NCBI RefSeq assembly: GCF_000802965.1
Contig: NZ_JSAK01000001.1
Span: 1-64,000, forward strand
Length of the DNA: 64,000 nucleotides
Direction of reading: 5' to 3'
Source of the DNA: Pseudomonas fluorescens
GTDB lineage: Bacteria > Pseudomonadota > Gammaproteobacteria > Pseudomonadales > Pseudomonadaceae
Part shown: piece after piece, positions 55,419 through 64,000 of the stretch
Position numbering within the stretch: the stretch's first letter is position 1
Layout: every line of letters begins with the position of its first letter
Position numbers and translations under genes: made by a program
Notes under the pieces: generated by a model
The model's database searches: none
Told to the model about the DNA's origin: nothing
The model's input: the letters and a program-made list of their open reading frames with translations, nothing else

Positions 55419-56347
55419 GGGCGGCGTTCTCCTTCAGCCAACAGGGTTGCGACAGACGCTTCGTCTATCTGTTCCATACCTAATGAACGAGCCACTTGCG
55501 GGTTGCTTGAGACTTTGAAGAGCGGCGGGTAATGCGCCCGTGGCCAAGAGGCCGGTGGCTGGTCGAGCAGCTTGTCGAGAATCGCCAGCCAATCGCTCTG
55601 ATCGCTGTAGGTGCTGGCCAAGCTTCCAGCCCTGACGAACCCGGCATTGGGGCCGATCAGCGCCAGTTGTCGGGAATAGCTGCTCAGTAGCAAATTCTTC
55701 GCGGTTTTCGAGTTGTACAGATCGGGGTCATCGAGGCCCAGCAGCACATCGCTGTTTTTCAGCAACGTCTGTAATGGACGGCTGTCGTGGGTGTTGTCCC
55801 AGCGCTCGGTGACCAACTCAAGACCCAGCGGCCGGGCGGCCAGGCGTAAATCCTTCAAGAGGAACTCGCTGTGGCGGTCGTACAGCACGCCGATCCGTCT
55901 GGCCTGGGGCAGGAGGATTCGGATCAGACGCAATTGGCGGTCCAGAGGTGGATCGCTCCAGAGCAAGCTGAGGTGCGGGGGCAGTGCTTCGCCCAGGTGT
56001 TCTCGTGCTTGCAGGCGGCTGAGGCGCAATACCAGCGTCGCCGGGCCCTGGGCGTCTTGCAGGCGCCAGTCGAGGCTCGGCAGGTCGAGCAAAATCAAAC
56101 GGGTATCGCCGGGCAGTTTGCCTGGCAGCGGCATATCGGCCAGTGGCCGGAAGCGCACGCGATCAGCGGGTCGCAACTCGCGCAGCGCCTCGGTGAAAGA
56201 TTGCACGCCGGCGCTGTCTTCGACGCCGGTCAGCAAAATGTCCGCGGCGTTGGTGGTCACGCTCGCCAGCCATCCGCTGACCAACAGGCACAGCATGGCC
56301 AGCAGATGGCCAAAGGTTGGCGGCTTGCGTGGCGGACTGTGTCGCAT
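55415..56347 (-). CDS. Periplasmic ABC substrate-binding-like protein
   Basis: A 310-residue exported protein: hydrophobic signal near residues 12-34 (FGHLLAMLCLLVSGWLASVTTNA), then an ABC substrate-binding fold of the TrpX/PF04392 type (RIGVLYDRHSEFLLKDLRLAARPLGLELVTERWDNTHDSRPLQTLLKNSDVLLGLDDPDLYNSKTAK). No permease or ATPase is beside it. It lies between the TonB-dependent receptor and the hybrid kinase, with coupling on both sides, and so is a candidate ligand-binding subunit for the kinase rather than for transport. Confidence 0.82.
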   Translation of the reverse strand: MRHSPPRKPPTFGHLLAMLCLLVSGWLASVTTNAADILLTGVEDSAGVQSFTEALRELRPADRVRFRPLADMPLPGKLPGDTRLILLDLPSLDWRLQDAQGPATLVLRLSRLQAREHLGEALPPHLSLLWSDPPLDRQLRLIRILLPQARRIGVLYDRHSEFLLKDLRLAARPLGLELVTERWDNTHDSRPLQTLLKNSDVLLGLDDPDLYNSKTAKNLLLSSYSRQLALIGPNAGFVRAGSLASTYSDQSDWLAILDKLLDQPPASWPRAHYPPLFKVSSNPQVARSLGMEQIDEASVATLLAEGERRP

Positions 56348-56348
56348 C

Positions 56349-58472
56349 TTAAAACGCCAGCTCCGCGCTGAAATACATCACTCGACGCTCGTCGTAGTTG
56401 TTGTCGACGAAGGTGGTGGGCTGATTGTCCAGGCGTTGCTGGAGCACGCCAGCCAGTTCCAGGTTGGCCTTGCCCAGGCGAATGCGTTTGGCGATGCGAG
56501 TGTCGACCCGTTCGAAACGGTAACCGTTGAGCGCGTCGTCCCCATAATAGAAGAGTGCGCTGTTCCAGCCCTGACCCCAGTCGCGCATCCAACCGGCGGA
56601 GCCGCTGTTGCGCGCAGTCTGTTGCGCATCCTGCGGATTGCTCGCGTCGGCATCGACGTAGGCATAGGTCAGGCGCAACCGGTCTGTACTGCCGACTCGC
56701 CAGTCAAGTTGGGTTTCCGCGCCGGAAAAGCGTGCGGTGTTGCTGTTACTGGCGATGAACTGATTGTTGCGCAGCGGCTCGCTGACCATGCCGGTGATTT
56801 CGTCGTAGAACAGCTTCACATCGACCGCCAGTCCCACCTCGGCAAAGTAGCCGTTGTAGCCCAGTTCCCGGGAACGCATGTGTTCTTGATCGAGATCGCC
56901 GGGGCCACGGGTCCTGACGAAATAGCGGGCACTGGACTGACCATAGGCGGCGGGCTGCAACTTGGTGACCCGGTAACTCCAGTTGACGCTGTTCTCGAAC
57001 ATGTCCGGCGAACGGATGGCTTCCGAGTACACCGCCCGCAACCCGTGGCGCGGGTTGATCAGGTAATTGATCGCGACCCGCGGGGTCAGCGAGCTGCCGA
57101 TCAACTGCGTGTCTTCATACATGGCTCCGCCCTGCAGCAGCCAGTGTTCGGTGGCGCGCCACTCGAGTTGGCCGAAGGTCCGCCAGGTGGTGTCATCAAG
57201 CGTGCCATTGAAGTAAGTCTCGGAATCTGCCCGGTCGTAACGATAGTTCATGCCGCTGACCAGCCGCAGGCTATCGGACAGGCTCAGGGTGTCCTGCACC
57301 TCAAGATCGTAGCGCGTTTCCCGGGTGCTCTGGTCGATGTCGCCGCACACGGTCTGACTTGCGCCGTCACGCCATTGATCGAGCACCTGATTGGCCAGCG
57401 ACTGCTCGGCGGGGGTGCCGGCCGGTGCACCAGGACCGGTGAAACGCGTGATGTTGCGGGCCAGACGTTCGGTGTAGTTCGGGTTCATTTGCCAGAGTTC
57501 GGTCAGTTGCGGGCTGAACGAAACTTCGGCGTCGCAGGCGCGCCATGTTTGCTGGCGATCCCAATGTTGGGCCGAACCCTGGATATAAAGGCTGTGGTCA
57601 GGATTGATGTCCAGATTCCAGCGCAATAACCCGGCGTAGTCCTTGGCGTTAACGTCGGCGTCGTCGCCCGCGCGGGTAATCCCCGGGAACACCGGCCGGT
57701 AGGTATAGGGCCGCTGGTTGGTGCCGTCCTTGGCATTCAATTGCCAATCGAGGCTTTGCCGTTCGTCGAGGCTCTGGCTGACGGCGAGATTGAAGCGCTT
57801 GAGGCGACGACTGTCATGGTAATCAGCGCCTGTTCGGTCGGTGTCGAAGCCGTCGTCTTGCTGGCCGGATAGCGACAGGCGCAAGTCGCCGTCATCCCAG
57901 CCGACACCCTGGCTGGCGTAGAAGTCGTTGATGCCACGCTGGCCGCGGGTGACTTTCATCCGCGTGCCGTGGGTTTCGGCCGGGTGGCGGGTGATGACAT
58001 TGACCACCGCCATCAGCGCATTGGCGCCGTAGCTGACGGTATTCGGGCCACGGAAAACTTCGATGCGCTCGATGTCTTCCATGGCCACCGGAATGTCGCT
58101 CCAGTCCACCGTGGCCAGGCCGGCGCGGTACACCGAGCGGCCATCGATCAACACCTGCATGCGCCGCGCTTGTGTGGCATCGGTGCCGTGATAGTTCACC
58201 GCCGCCTGATTGCCGGTAATGTTGCCAACCATCATGCCCGGCACCAGTCGCAACACTTCGCTGATGTCCCGCGCACCGCTGGCGTTGATCAGGGCGCTGT
58301 CGATCACCGTCATGCTTCCCGGCACGGCGGCCGGCGACTGCTTCAGGCGCGTGGCCGTCAGCACCTGCGGCAGCGGTTCGCTGTCGAGGAACAAGTCATC
58401 GGCCAGCAACGGCGAACTGAAGACCAGCGCCAGTACCAAAGGCGATCGGGGTGACGGAGCAGCCAGAGACAC
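56349..58472 (-). CDS. TonB-dependent outer-membrane receptor
   Basis: A 707-residue receptor: signal peptide about 1-24, plug domain about 40-160 (TATRLKQSPAAVPGSMTVIDSALINASGARDISEVLRLVPGMMVG; VLIDGRSVYRAGLATVDWSDIPVAMEDIERIEVFRGPNTVSYGANALMAVVNVITR), then a beta barrel ending in Phe (MYFSAELAF). GTG start with AAGGA upstream; it begins the receptor/binding-protein/kinase operon. No Fur box is evident upstream, so iron control is not supported. The ligand is unknown. Confidence 0.9.
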   Translation of the reverse strand: MSLAAPSPRSPLVLALVFSSPLLADDLFLDSEPLPQVLTATRLKQSPAAVPGSMTVIDSALINASGARDISEVLRLVPGMMVGNITGNQAAVNYHGTDATQARRMQVLIDGRSVYRAGLATVDWSDIPVAMEDIERIEVFRGPNTVSYGANALMAVVNVITRHPAETHGTRMKVTRGQRGINDFYASQGVGWDDGDLRLSLSGQQDDGFDTDRTGADYHDSRRLKRFNLAVSQSLDERQSLDWQLNAKDGTNQRPYTYRPVFPGITRAGDDADVNAKDYAGLLRWNLDINPDHSLYIQGSAQHWDRQQTWRACDAEVSFSPQLTELWQMNPNYTERLARNITRFTGPGAPAGTPAEQSLANQVLDQWRDGASQTVCGDIDQSTRETRYDLEVQDTLSLSDSLRLVSGMNYRYDRADSETYFNGTLDDTTWRTFGQLEWRATEHWLLQGGAMYEDTQLIGSSLTPRVAINYLINPRHGLRAVYSEAIRSPDMFENSVNWSYRVTKLQPAAYGQSSARYFVRTRGPGDLDQEHMRSRELGYNGYFAEVGLAVDVKLFYDEITGMVSEPLRNNQFIASNSNTARFSGAETQLDWRVGSTDRLRLTYAYVDADASNPQDAQQTARNSGSAGWMRDWGQGWNSALFYYGDDALNGYRFERVDTRIAKRIRLGKANLELAGVLQQRLDNQPTTFVDNNYDERRVMYFSAELAF

Positions 58473-58667
58473 AACACATCCTTGTTAACGATTGGTGGCG
58501 CGCATGTTAACCGAGCGCGGTGACTTTTCCAGTCACGATCTCTGCGTTTTCCCAGGTTTTATGGTGCTTGTTTACTAATACGCCGCTAATTGACGCGGGG
58601 GCTGGCCGCCACTGGGCCGCTCCGTATAATGCCGACATCGCCACTGCTATGGATTAACGGATTACAT

Positions 58668-59693
58668 ATGACTGAACAGCGCCCGATTGCGGTCCTGGGA
58701 GGCGGAAGTTTTGGTACCGCCGTGGCAAACCTGCTGGCCGAAAACGGGCATCAGGTCCTGCAGTGGATGCGTGATCCCGAACAGGCCGAGGCCATTCGGG
58801 TCAATCGCGAGAACCCGCGCTACCTCAAAGGCATCAAAATTCTGCCGGGTGTGACGCCGGTCACCGATCTGCAAGCGACTCTGGAAACCTGCGACCTGAG
58901 TTTCGTCGCGCTACCCTCCAGCGCGTTGCGCTCGGTGCTGGCCCCGCATGCCGAACTTCTGAGCGGCAAAATGTTGGTGAGCCTGACCAAAGGCATTGAA
59001 GCCCATACCTTCAAACTGATGAGCCAAATCCTCGAAGAGATCGCCCCGCAGGCGCGCATCGGCGTGTTGTCCGGGCCAAACCTGGCGCGTGAGATCGCCG
59101 AGCATGCGCTGACGGCGACGGTGGTCGCCAGTGAAGACGAAGAGCTCTGTGAGCAGGTCCAGGCAGTGCTGCACGGTCGCACCTTTCGTGTGTACGCCAG
59201 CGCCGACCGTTTCGGCGTGGAGTTGGGCGGTGCGCTGAAAAACGTCTACGCGATCATCGCCGGCATGGCCGTGGCGCTGGAGATGGGCGAAAACACCAAG
59301 AGCATGTTGATCACTCGGGCGCTGGCGGAAATGACCCGCTTTGCGGTCAATCAGGGTGCCAACCCGATGACGTTCCTCGGCCTGGCGGGCGTGGGTGATT
59401 TGATCGTCACCTGCTCCTCGCCGAAAAGCCGCAACTATCAGGTCGGGTTCGCCCTCGGCCAAGGCCTGAGCCTGGACGAGGCGGTCAATCGCCTGGGTGA
59501 AGTCGCCGAAGGCGTGAACACCCTCAAGGTGCTCAAGGCCAAGTCTCAGGAAGTCGGCGTGTATATGCCGCTGGTCGCCGGGCTGCACGCGATTCTGTTC
59601 GAAGGGCGCACGCTGGAGCAGGTGATCGGCCTGCTGATGCGGGGCGAGCCGAAAACCGATGTCGATTTCATTTCCACCAGCGGTTTCAACTGA
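58668..59693 (+). CDS. gpsA: NAD(P)-dependent glycerol-3-phosphate dehydrogenase
   Basis: A 341-residue enzyme that makes sn-glycerol-3-phosphate for phospholipids. NAD-binding motif [22 protein letters not shown]; catalytic Lys in [34 protein letters not shown] is the family signature. Start set at [11 protein letters not shown]; a -10-like TATAAT lies at 58625-58630. Followed by a membrane protein and sixA. Confidence 0.95.
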   Translation: MTEQRPIAVLGGGSFGTAVANLLAENGHQVLQWMRDPEQAEAIRVNRENPRYLKGIKILPGVTPVTDLQATLETCDLSFVALPSSALRSVLAPHAELLSGKMLVSLTKGIEAHTFKLMSQILEEIAPQARIGVLSGPNLAREIAEHALTATVVASEDEELCEQVQAVLHGRTFRVYASADRFGVELGGALKNVYAIIAGMAVALEMGENTKSMLITRALAEMTRFAVNQGANPMTFLGLAGVGDLIVTCSSPKSRNYQVGFALGQGLSLDEAVNRLGEVAEGVNTLKVLKAKSQEVGVYMPLVAGLHAILFEGRTLEQVIGLLMRGEPKTDVDFISTSGFN

Positions 59694-59723
59694 GCCCTCT
59701 ACTTATCTGGAACGGAGCAAGAC

Positions 59724-60071
59724 ATGAGCGATCAAAAAGTAGAAGCCAAATACGAATCCATCCTGCTGCGGGTGCTGTGGATGATCGTGTTCGTGCTGGT
59801 CTGGCAAGTGGCGCAGTTCATCCTTGGCGCTGTGGTGCTGTTGCAGTTGATCTATCGTTTGATTTATGGCGCGCCGAGCGCCAGCCTGATGAATTTCGGC
59901 GACAGTCTCAGCCAGTTTCTGGCGCAGATCGGTCGTTTCGGCAGTTTTCACAGCGACCAGAAACCCTGGCCGTTCGCCGATTGGCCAACGCCGCGTACGC
60001 CGGAAGGTGAAGCGCCGCACACCGTGCCGCCAGCCCCGCATCCGGCCCGAGATGAGGAACCCAAGCTATGA
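59724..60071 (+). CDS. DUF4389 small membrane protein
   Basis: A 115-residue protein with one long or two close membrane segments at about 10-48 (ILLRVLWMIVFVLVWQVAQFILGAVVLLQLIYRLIYG), then a cytoplasmic tail rich in Pro and charged residues. It overlaps sixA by four bases and follows gpsA by 30 bases. Function unknown. Confidence 0.8.
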   Translation: MSDQKVEAKYESILLRVLWMIVFVLVWQVAQFILGAVVLLQLIYRLIYGAPSASLMNFGDSLSQFLAQIGRFGSFHSDQKPWPFADWPTPRTPEGEAPHTVPPAPHPARDEEPKL

Positions 60072-60523
60072 AACTCTGGGTATTGCGTCATGGTGAAGCC
60101 GTACCACACGGCTCCCGTCCCCACGATTCCGAGCGGGAGCTGACGGAGCACGGTCGAAAAGAAGTGCTGAGCAGCGCCGCAAAGTTGATCGGACAACCGC
60201 TGACGGCCATCTATGCCAGCCCGTACCTGCGGGCACAGCAAACGGCGCAGCTGGTGCGCGAAGCGTTGGGTTTCGAGCCGGAAATCCGCACCGTCGAATG
60301 GCTCACTCCGGACACCGATCCGGACAAGGTGGCCGAGCAGATGGTCGCGGTGAGCGATGTGCTGCTGGTCAGTCACAACCCGCTGGTGGGGAATCTTCTG
60401 AGCTACCTGCAACATGGCGCCGGCCATCCGCCGGAGCGGGTCAGTACCGCCGGACTGGCGGAGCTCAAAGGTGATGAACTGCTGGTCGGGTCAATGAAGC
60501 TCGACAGCATCAAGCATCCATAA
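60068..60523 (+). CDS. sixA: Phosphohistidine phosphatase SixA
   Basis: A 151-residue histidine phosphatase (RHG family). Catalytic motif VLRHGEA at the N terminus; second histidine in LLVSHNPLVG. SixA removes phosphate from histidine on the Hpt domains of sensor kinases such as ArcB in E. coli. Coupled to the upstream membrane protein gene. Confidence 0.9.
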   Translation: MKLWVLRHGEAVPHGSRPHDSERELTEHGRKEVLSSAAKLIGQPLTAIYASPYLRAQQTAQLVREALGFEPEIRTVEWLTPDTDPDKVAEQMVAVSDVLLVSHNPLVGNLLSYLQHGAGHPPERVSTAGLAELKGDELLVGSMKLDSIKHP

Positions 60524-60529
60524 AAGCAA

Positions 60530-60598
60530 AGATCGCAGCCTTCGGCAGCTCCTACAGGGTTCGCATCCACCTGTAGGAGCTGCCAAAGGCTGCGATCT
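60530..60598. repeat. REPIN, family C, near the sixA terminus
   Basis: AGATCGCAGCCTTCGGCAGC... and its inverse TGCCAAAGGCTGCGATCT around about 20 bases. Sister of 13447. Confidence 0.88.
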
Positions 60599-60599
60599 G

Positions 60600-60628
60600 T
60601 TGATCTTATTTTTACTTACAAATAAATA
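60600..60628 (+). promoter_or_regulatory. Promoter of the acyl-CoA ligase gene
   Basis: TTGATC (60600-60605), 17 bases, TAAATA (60623-60628). Transcription would start near 60635, inside the palindrome that follows. Confidence 0.55.
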
Positions 60629-60647
60629 ACCAAGCACTTGCTTGGTT
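60628..60647. promoter_or_regulatory. Palindromic operator overlapping the acyl-CoA ligase promoter
   Basis: AACCAAGCA-CT-TGCTTGGTT: nine-base perfect arms, two-base centre. Placement over the predicted start site suggests repression, most likely by a TetR-type acyl-CoA-responsive regulator; no such gene is next to it in this window. Confidence 0.75.
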
Positions 60648-60687
60648 GACTACGCTTGCTCCAGAACAAAAATAAGGAGCGAGTCGC

Positions 60688-62343
60688 ATGTCTGCTGCTT
60701 TTCGTTTGCCGCTGGACGTCTTCTACGAGCGGGAAGCCCGTCATCCACGCCAGCGCTTTCTGGTCCAGCCCATCGGCGGCGGGGAAGTCGAGACCCTGAC
60801 CTGGGCCGACGTCGGCCATCAAGCCCGTTGCGCTGCGCATTGGCTGCGTGCGCGGGAATTGCCCCAAGGCAGCCACATCGCCCTCATTTCCAAAAACTGT
60901 GCCCACTGGATCATTGCCGATCTGGCGATCTGGATGGCCGGGCATGTCTCCGTGCCGCTCTATCCCAATCTCACCGCCGAATCGGTGGCCCAAGTGCTTG
61001 GGCATTCGGAAGCGGCCCTGGTGTTCATCGGCAAACTCGACGACTGGCCGAGCATGTCCCTTGGGGTTAGCGCGGAGTTGCCGACCATCAGCCTGCCGCT
61101 GCATCCGCCGGGTACTTTTGATTACAGCTGGGCCGACCTGCAAACGAGTTCGCCGATCCAGGACGATCCGAAACCCGGCGCCGATCAACTGGCGACCATC
61201 ATCTACACCTCCGGCACCACCGGCATGCCCAAAGGCGTGATGCACAGCTTCGGCAACCTGGGGTTTGCCACCACCCGCGGCACGCAATTGTTTGGCCTCA
61301 ATGAGTCGGACCGACTGCTGTCGTACCTGCCGCTGTGTCATGTTGCCGAGCGGATGTTCGTCGAACTGGCGTCGATCTACACCGGGCAAACCGTGTTCTT
61401 TGCCGAGAGCCTCGATACTTTTTTGACCGACTTGAAACGCGCGCGACCGACTGCTTTGTTTGGCGTACCGCGGATCTGGACCAAATTCCAGATGGGCGTC
61501 TACAGCAAGATCCCGGCAAAGCGCCTCGACTTCCTGCTCGGGCTGCCCATCATCGGCAAGCGGGTAGGGCACAAAGTCCTTGCCGGGCTGGGGCTCGACG
61601 CTTTGCGCGTGGCGCTGTCCGGCGCCGCACCGGTGCCGCAGACGTTGCTGCTGTGGTATCGCAAGCTCGGTCTGGATGTGCTGGAGGTCTACGGCATGAC
61701 CGAGAGCTGCGGCTACTCGCACATTTGCCTACCGGGCCAGAACAAACCGGGCTGGATCGGCAAGCCTTGCCCGGAGGTCGAAGTACGGATTGACGAGTCG
61801 GGCGAGGTGTTGGTGCGCAGTGGTGCGACCATGCTCGGGTATTTCAAGGAACCGCAGAAAACCGCCGACACCATCACCGAGGACGGCTTCCTGCGCACCG
61901 GCGACAAGGGCGAGGAAGACGCCGAGGGCAACCTGCGCCTGACCGGGCGGCTGAAGGAAATCTTCAAGACCAGCAAGGGCAAATACGTCGCCCCGGCACC
62001 CATCGAAAATCGCCTGGCGGTGCATTCGCGCATCGAACAGGTGTGCGTGGTCGGCGATGGTTTGCTTGCGCCGCTGGGCCTGTGCGTACTCTCGGCGGTC
62101 GGGCAACAGGAGGCGCGTGCAGGATTGCATTCGAGCCTGGAAAAACTGCTCGAAGAGGTCAACGGCGCCCTCGATAAACACGAACGCTTGCGCCGTCTGG
62201 TGGTGGTCAAGGACAGCTGGGCGGTGGAAAACGGTTTCCTCACGCCGACCCTGAAGATCAAGCGCAATGTGATCGAAGCCGCCTACGGTGCCCGCTTCGA
62301 AGAATGGAGCGAGCGCAGCGAGGCGGTGCTGTGGCAGGATTGA
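60688..62343 (+). CDS. AMP-dependent acyl-CoA synthetase/ligase
   Basis: A 551-residue adenylate-forming enzyme. AMP motif TIIYTSGTTGMPKGVMHS; A5/A7 regions VLEVYGMTESCGY and GFLRTGDKGEEDAEGNLRLTGRLKEIFKTSKGKYVAP; C-terminal lysine region NGFLTPTLKIKRN. It activates a carboxylic acid, probably medium or long fatty acid, to its CoA thioester. AAGGAG precedes the ATG; the thioesterase follows 32 bases later. Confidence 0.9.
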   Translation: MSAAFRLPLDVFYEREARHPRQRFLVQPIGGGEVETLTWADVGHQARCAAHWLRARELPQGSHIALISKNCAHWIIADLAIWMAGHVSVPLYPNLTAESVAQVLGHSEAALVFIGKLDDWPSMSLGVSAELPTISLPLHPPGTFDYSWADLQTSSPIQDDPKPGADQLATIIYTSGTTGMPKGVMHSFGNLGFATTRGTQLFGLNESDRLLSYLPLCHVAERMFVELASIYTGQTVFFAESLDTFLTDLKRARPTALFGVPRIWTKFQMGVYSKIPAKRLDFLLGLPIIGKRVGHKVLAGLGLDALRVALSGAAPVPQTLLLWYRKLGLDVLEVYGMTESCGYSHICLPGQNKPGWIGKPCPEVEVRIDESGEVLVRSGATMLGYFKEPQKTADTITEDGFLRTGDKGEEDAEGNLRLTGRLKEIFKTSKGKYVAPAPIENRLAVHSRIEQVCVVGDGLLAPLGLCVLSAVGQQEARAGLHSSLEKLLEEVNGALDKHERLRRLVVVKDSWAVENGFLTPTLKIKRNVIEAAYGARFEEWSERSEAVLWQD

Positions 62344-62375
62344 GTCACGAATAAAACCAACAAGGAATATTTGCG

Positions 62376-62819
62376 ATGAGTCTGTGGCGCACCACTCCCA
62401 ACATTGAACAGTTGAACGCGATCCAGAAAAACACCATCGGCGAAGTGCTGGATATTCGCTTCGAAGCCTTTGATGAAGAGTCGCTGACCGCGAGCATGGT
62501 CATCGACCATCGCACCCATCAGCCGTACGGTTTGCTGCACGGCGGTGCCTCGGTGGTGCTGGCGGAAAGCGTCGGCTCCATGGCCAGTTACCTGTGCATC
62601 GACGCCAGCAAATTTTACTGCGTGGGCCTGGAAATCAACGCCAACCATTTGCGCGGCCTGCGCAGCGGGCGGGTGACGGCGGTGGCCAGACCGATTCACA
62701 TCGGCCGCACGACCCACGTCTGGGACATTCGCTTGACCAGCGATGAAGGCAAGGCCAGTTGCGTGTCGCGGTTGACCATGGCAGTGGTGCCGCTGGGTGA
62801 GAACCCGCCGGCGCGTTGA
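62376..62819 (+). CDS. Hot-dog fold acyl-CoA thioesterase
   Basis: A 147-residue thioesterase of the PaaI/YdiI type. Motif HQPYGLLHGGASVVLAESVGSMA holds the catalytic Glu and the usual HGG turn; tail VTAVARPIHIGRTTHVWDIRLTSDEGK. It may proofread or release products of the adjacent ligase. Same direction, 32 bases downstream, likely co-transcribed. Confidence 0.88.
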   Translation: MSLWRTTPNIEQLNAIQKNTIGEVLDIRFEAFDEESLTASMVIDHRTHQPYGLLHGGASVVLAESVGSMASYLCIDASKFYCVGLEINANHLRGLRSGRVTAVARPIHIGRTTHVWDIRLTSDEGKASCVSRLTMAVVPLGENPPAR

Positions 62820-62848
62820 ATGAAGTTTCACGGCAAATGAATTCCCCC

Positions 62849-62952
62849 GTGGCGAGGGAGCTTGCTCCCGCTGGGTCGCGAAGCGGCCCACAACCAGAAC
62901 CGACGGATTGACGACTGCTGCGCAGTCGGACGCGAGCGAGCTCGCTCGCCAC
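62849..62952. repeat. REPIN, family B, diverged right arm
   Basis: GTGGCGAGGGAGCTTGCTCCC against GAGCGAGCTCGCTCGCCAC; the right arm has changed. Spacer about 65 bases. Family B. Confidence 0.82.
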
Positions 62953-63069
62953 AGGTGCAGTGGTCCATGGACATGGCCGGACTGTCATCATTCCTGTCAG
63001 TTACGGTCATTGCTCAAGAACGCGGTCTTGCGGACAATCGGGCTTTGTTTTCGTTGATGGATCACCGGT

Positions 63070-63876
63070 ATGTCGCAACAGATATTTTTCGCCCACGCCA
63101 ACGGGTTTCCTTCGGGCACCTACGGCAAGTTGTTCGCGGCGCTGGCGCCCGAGTATCAGGTGACGCATCTGGAGCAGCACGCCCATGACCCGCGTTTCCC
63201 GGCGGACGACAATTGGTACAACCTGGTGGATGAGCTGATCCATCACCTCGAACAACAGCCGGAACCGGTGTGGGGCGTCGGCCATTCGTTCGGCGGCGTA
63301 TTGCACCTGCACGCGGCGTTGCGATGCCCCGAGCTGTATCGCGGGGTGGTAATGCTCGATTCGCCGGTGCTGACCCGGACCGATCAGTGGGTCATCCGTG
63401 CGGCCAAGCGTTTCGGTTTCATTGATCGCCTGACCCCGGCTGGTCGCACATTGGGGCGACGGGAAGAATTCGCCGACCTCGACAGCGCCCGCCGCTATTT
63501 CGCTGGCAAAACCCTGTTTCGCAGCTTCGATCCAGAGTGCTTCGACGCCTACCTGCAACATGGTTTGCACAAGGTCGGCGACAAGCTGCGCCTGCGTTTC
63601 GATCCGGCCACGGAAATCAGCATCTACCGTGGGGTGCCGCACACCAGCCCGGGCCGTACGCGGCAATTGAAGGTGCCACTGGCGGTGGTTCGCGGGCACA
63701 AGAGCAAGGTGGTGATGCGGCATCACGCCAGTTCGGTCGGGCGCATGCCGCAAGGCGAGTCCCTGAGCATGCCCGGTGGCCACATGTTTCCCCTCGAACG
63801 TCCGCAGGACACCGCCACGCTGCTGAAGAACCTTTTCAGCCGCTGGGACGGTCGCGGCCAACAGGATTGCGCATGA
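63070..63876 (+). CDS. Alpha/beta hydrolase
   Basis: A 268-residue cytoplasmic alpha/beta hydrolase. Nucleophile Ser in VGHSFGGVLHLHA; acid likely Asp in the 190-230 region; His in MPGGHMFPLERP. FFAHANGFPSGTY forms the oxyanion loop. Substrate unknown. Overlaps the next hydrolase gene by four bases. Confidence 0.85.
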   Translation: MSQQIFFAHANGFPSGTYGKLFAALAPEYQVTHLEQHAHDPRFPADDNWYNLVDELIHHLEQQPEPVWGVGHSFGGVLHLHAALRCPELYRGVVMLDSPVLTRTDQWVIRAAKRFGFIDRLTPAGRTLGRREEFADLDSARRYFAGKTLFRSFDPECFDAYLQHGLHKVGDKLRLRFDPATEISIYRGVPHTSPGRTRQLKVPLAVVRGHKSKVVMRHHASSVGRMPQGESLSMPGGHMFPLERPQDTATLLKNLFSRWDGRGQQDCA

Positions 63877-64000
63877 GCAACGTCGTCGAAGAGGTCCGCC
63901 TGAGCCTGCCGCACATTGAGCTGGCGGCGCACCTGTTCGGCCCCGAAGACGGTTTACCGGTGATCGCCCTGCATGGCTGGCTGGACAACGCCAACAGCTT
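63873..64000 (+). CDS. Alpha/beta hydrolase, N-terminal part (cut by window end)
   Basis: The first 42 residues only (MSNVVEEVRLSLPHIELAAHLFG... VIALHGWLDNANS). HGWLDN is the oxyanion-hole motif of this family. ATG overlaps the preceding stop, so the two hydrolases are coupled. Confidence 0.75.
   Translation, partial: MSNVVEEVRLSLPHIELAAHLFGPEDGLPVIALHGWLDNANS

Overview
The window looks like chromosome from a fluorescens-group Pseudomonas. Coding regions are GC-rich. Familiar pseudomonad blocks are present: gacS/ldhA, cysM-rlmD-relA-mazG, fabA-fabB, phoP-phoQ, flgA/flgM/flgN with cheV-cheR and flgBCDE, and dctA. Sixteen inverted-pair REP elements (REPINs) sit between genes. I found no rRNA, tRNA, CRISPR array, insertion sequence or prophage.

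Layout. (1) 0.3-5.5 kb: a cytosolic two-component pair (TPR-tailed response regulator plus small kinase), a gamma-glutamyl-polyamine-synthetase-like enzyme and an MFS transporter. (2) 5.6-13.4 kb: a motility locus. ycgR, flgN, flgM and flgA point left; cheV, cheR and flgBCDE point right. Readable sigma-28 (flgM) and sigma-54 (flgA, flgB) promoters are present. (3) 13.4-16.7 kb: a repeat-rich junction followed by nrdA (class Ia ribonucleotide reductase, large subunit). nrdB is not beside it and flgF is not beside flgE. (4) 17.1-26.9 kb: an OmpR-type two-component pair, a phosphopantetheinyl transferase, a secreted dienelactone hydrolase, a truncated oprH behind an intact-looking PhoP operator array, phoPQ, an AraC-type regulator and sigma-54-dependent dctA. 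(5) 27-35.8 kb: housekeeping genes including ttcA, sprT, wrbA, an arsC-like gene, a thioredoxin lipoprotein and ldhA. (6) 35.9-41 kb: gacS and a pirRS-like two-component pair. (7) 41-43.5 kb: a small accessory patch with two orphan genes and a DUF1016 (YhcG-type) nuclease. (8) 43.5-53.3 kb: cysM, rlmD, relA, mazG, a DUF2058 gene, an unusual nitrilase-fold-like orphan, then fabA-fabB. (9) 53.5-58.5 kb: an operon of TonB-dependent receptor, periplasmic binding protein and hybrid sensor kinase. (10) 58.6-64 kb: gpsA, a membrane protein, sixA, an acyl-CoA ligase with thioesterase, and two alpha/beta hydrolases, the last cut by the window edge.

The window is rich in signalling: ten two-component proteins plus CheV, CheR and a PilZ-domain flagellar brake. 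No clearly new multi-gene system is evident. The items most worth following are the flgE/nrdA junction, the truncated oprH under an ordered four-repeat PhoP-like array, the nitrilase-like orphan at 49.9 kb, the receptor/binding-protein/hybrid-kinase operon, and several operator sites read directly from the DNA. Comparisons with P. aeruginosa gene order are from memory and were not searched.
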